From Parietichytrium sp. I65-24A (taxonomy: Eukaryota; Sar; Bigyra; Thraustochytrida; Thraustochytriidae): a stretch of 64,000 bases of DNA. This document shows positions 62,663-64,000 of the stretch, piece after piece. The position numbers were made by a program, and so were the translations under genes. Numbering within the stretch: position 1 is the first letter of the stretch; each line of letters begins with the position of its first letter. Under the pieces are notes generated by a model. That model saw only the letters and a program-made list of their open reading frames with translations. It was not told where the DNA came from and did not search any database. The DNA lies in the NCBI GenBank assembly GCA_012862575.1, contig BLSF01000011.1, positions 681,372-745,371 on the forward strand, written 5' to 3'.

Positions 62663-63259
62663 TCAACCCTTAAACGAGCGTCGCCAGCTGTGTAAATGCC
62701 CAGTCGTAGGTGGCGTCCATGCAAGGCAGTTGACACAATGTGCGCTGTTCTCGAGCGAATGACGGCCTGCATTGTAGTCCGTCGAGGCAAAGTATCTCAA
62801 ACTAGCACCTCTCGCTGATTGGGTCGTGCCGCAAGTGCAAGCTTGCGCCCAAGGGATAGCGGTAGAGGAGAGTTTGGTTTGTGAGTCGCCGAGCTTAGCT
62901 CTGAACGCACGCGCGAATGCAGGGTTTGTGAGCACAAGAGGCATATGCTTAGGGCCAAACCAGTGTACCCATACCCCGTGCTGTGCCAGCTCGTCATCAT
63001 CTACGCTTGACAAGAAGGTAGCTAGACCGTGCGGTGTGATGTGCTCGGCGGGATCCAACCGGGCGTTTACCTTGGCAACAATACTTGGGAGCGTCGCCCA
63101 CTGAACGCTCGTTTTCACTTGAGCCAACGCGCGACCGAGTGAAGAGTCCATGCTGCTGCAACACTCCGCTCCTCGTGCTCCGTGAGCTTCTCTTACCGAC
63201 AGTACTTTGACTGGATTAACAGCCACCTGTCCGCTCGTCGGTGCTCCTTTTATATCCAT
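62663..63259 (-). CDS. Hypothetical protein
   Basis: 198 residues from an ATG. The middle (about 60-125) has regular amphipathic character (SIVAKVNARLDPAEHITPHG; FLSSVDDDELAQHGVWVHWF; LVLTNPAFARAFRAKL), unlike the random frames around it. The C-terminal third has Cys pairs (ACTCG, HCVNC) that could bind zinc. I recognise no family. It lies between a dynamin remnant and a probable Helitron protein, so it may be part of a mobile element or its cargo. Coding status is moderately supported at best. Confidence 0.4.
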   Translation of the reverse strand: MDIKGAPTSGQVAVNPVKVLSVREAHGARGAECCSSMDSSLGRALAQVKTSVQWATLPSIVAKVNARLDPAEHITPHGLATFLSSVDDDELAQHGVWVHWFGPKHMPLVLTNPAFARAFRAKLGDSQTKLSSTAIPWAQACTCGTTQSARGASLRYFASTDYNAGRHSLENSAHCVNCLAWTPPTTGHLHSWRRSFKG

Positions 63260-63727
63260 GCCGGCACGTACCTGTCAACCTTTCCACCTTTCCTTTCGGT
63301 TCTAATTGGACCCCACCTCCGCTTGATGTCACCTACTGCCGTTGATTCTTGCACAAACCTCTTACCCTCAGCCCTCTCTCGTTTATTTGACCCAAACGAA
63401 GCACAATCTTTACCCCTTTGTCCCCGACCACTTTCACCACGTCCTTCACTTCTTCCTTCACTGTCCCCCCTTCTGCCACTGCCTTCCCTGCCCAGTCGCC
63501 TCTTCGGTTGTACGCTTCTGGAACGTTCCACAACTGTTCCGCGACAGGAAAGCTTACGAGGAGAAAAAGCAAACTGGGCGAGGAAGGAGGGCAAACGAAA
63601 CAAACAAACACATATCGAAACGGCCCAGCGACCATGAAGACAATCAAATGTCAATATAAAAATAACAAAGAATAAGAAAATGTCGGACAACAAGTGGGAA
63701 TATCAATATAAAAATAACAAAGAATAA
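63260..63727. other. Spacer with CT-rich tract and tandem repeat
   Basis: A pyrimidine-rich stretch (about 63400-63500) followed by the left part of an exact 52-bp tandem duplication. No gene is supported. Confidence 0.45.
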
Positions 63728-63755
63728 GAAAATGTCGGACAACAAGTGGGAATAT
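63652..63755. repeat. Exact 52-bp tandem duplication
   Basis: 63652-63703 and 63704-63755 are identical by eye; the unit begins caatataaaaataac and ends gtgggaatat. The second copy runs directly into the open frame at the window edge. Confidence 0.95.
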
Positions 63756-64000
63756 GGCAAGATGAATTTATCAGAAGTGCGGAAGCACTGACTTTCCATC
63801 TTCACGAGATTGCAAATGAACAGTCTCTTGAGACGCGCACAACGTACCTCTTCACTAATAGGCGATTAGTAGTACACAGCGACGGGGTACACAACGAGGA
63901 GCTCGACGTATGCCAAACTTGCATACAAAGTTTGCGCAAAAGGAAGGCTCCGCCACTGAGCTACATGTTCATTGACCCTGGTCCTAAGCCGACTAACCTT
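63728..64000 (+). CDS. Probable N-terminus of a Helitron replication/helicase protein (partial)
   Basis: 91 codons, open from just after a TAA at 63725 to the window end. There is no ATG before the conserved part, so the start may be upstream of an intron or non-canonical. The segment VCQTCIQSLRKRKAPP near the right end resembles the C-x2-C ... L-x-K-x-P-P element (DUF6570-like) found ahead of the Rep-type and Pif1 helicase domains in eukaryotic Helitron proteins. This is a motif-level call only; the catalytic domains would lie beyond the window. The neighbouring 52-bp duplication and broken genes fit a transposon-rich setting. Confidence 0.35.

Overview
The window is nuclear DNA of a protist, most likely a stramenopile (heterokont), possibly labyrinthulomycete-like or oomycete-like. 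The evidence is dynactin p62, CLEC16A, a soluble-adenylyl-cyclase-type enzyme, Golgi type II glycosyltransferases, a stramenopile-style Pro-Thr linker in a giant surface protein, and GT-AG introns that are short and rare. The confidently read genes use the standard code and mostly end in TAA or TAG. No rRNA, tRNA, CRISPR or bacterial operon structure was seen. The lineage is inferred from gene content only.

Layout: 1-5097 is a 5'-truncated sAC-like cyclase fused to an NTPase module, a PH domain and a GNAT acetyltransferase. 5464-8481 (-) is a type II multi-module glycosyltransferase. 12305-14062 (+) is a fucosyltransferase-like Golgi enzyme. 15753-18665 (+) joins a HET/TIR-like domain to ten TPRs. 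21193-22119 (+) encodes a secreted beta-rich protein. 23420-24790 (+) is dynactin subunit 4. 25616-26727 (+) is FAHD1 in two exons. 26944-30174 (-) is CLEC16A in two exons.

31362-45515 is a nitrate assimilation cluster: NAD(P)H nitrite reductase with a fused Rieske domain (-), an NRT2-type nitrate transporter (-) and a eukaryotic nitrate reductase (+). Together they would import nitrate and reduce it to ammonium in the cytosol with pyridine nucleotides, which suits a non-photosynthetic cell. NRT2 and NR are divergent across about 4.2 kb that contains a 1.05-kb near-identical duplication broken by a single N, probably an unmerged allelic overlap.

45984-46226 is a small one-pass membrane protein. 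49294-57015 is an intronless 2573-residue type I surface protein with a Pro-Thr stalk, Cys-rich modules, two C-type-lectin-like domains, a long coiled coil with a hydrophobic hairpin, and a C-terminal membrane anchor.

57.5-64 kb is a repeat-rich, partly broken region. It holds a kinase domain cut by a gap, a leucine-rich-repeat gene built from identical-size 84-nt exons, a degenerate Roc-type P-loop fragment, a frameshifted dynamin-like remnant, an unknown ORF and the start of a probable Helitron protein. The LRR mini-exon array, the dynamin frameshifts and the Roc fragment are not visible as single open frames; they appear only when splice sites and frames are read by eye.
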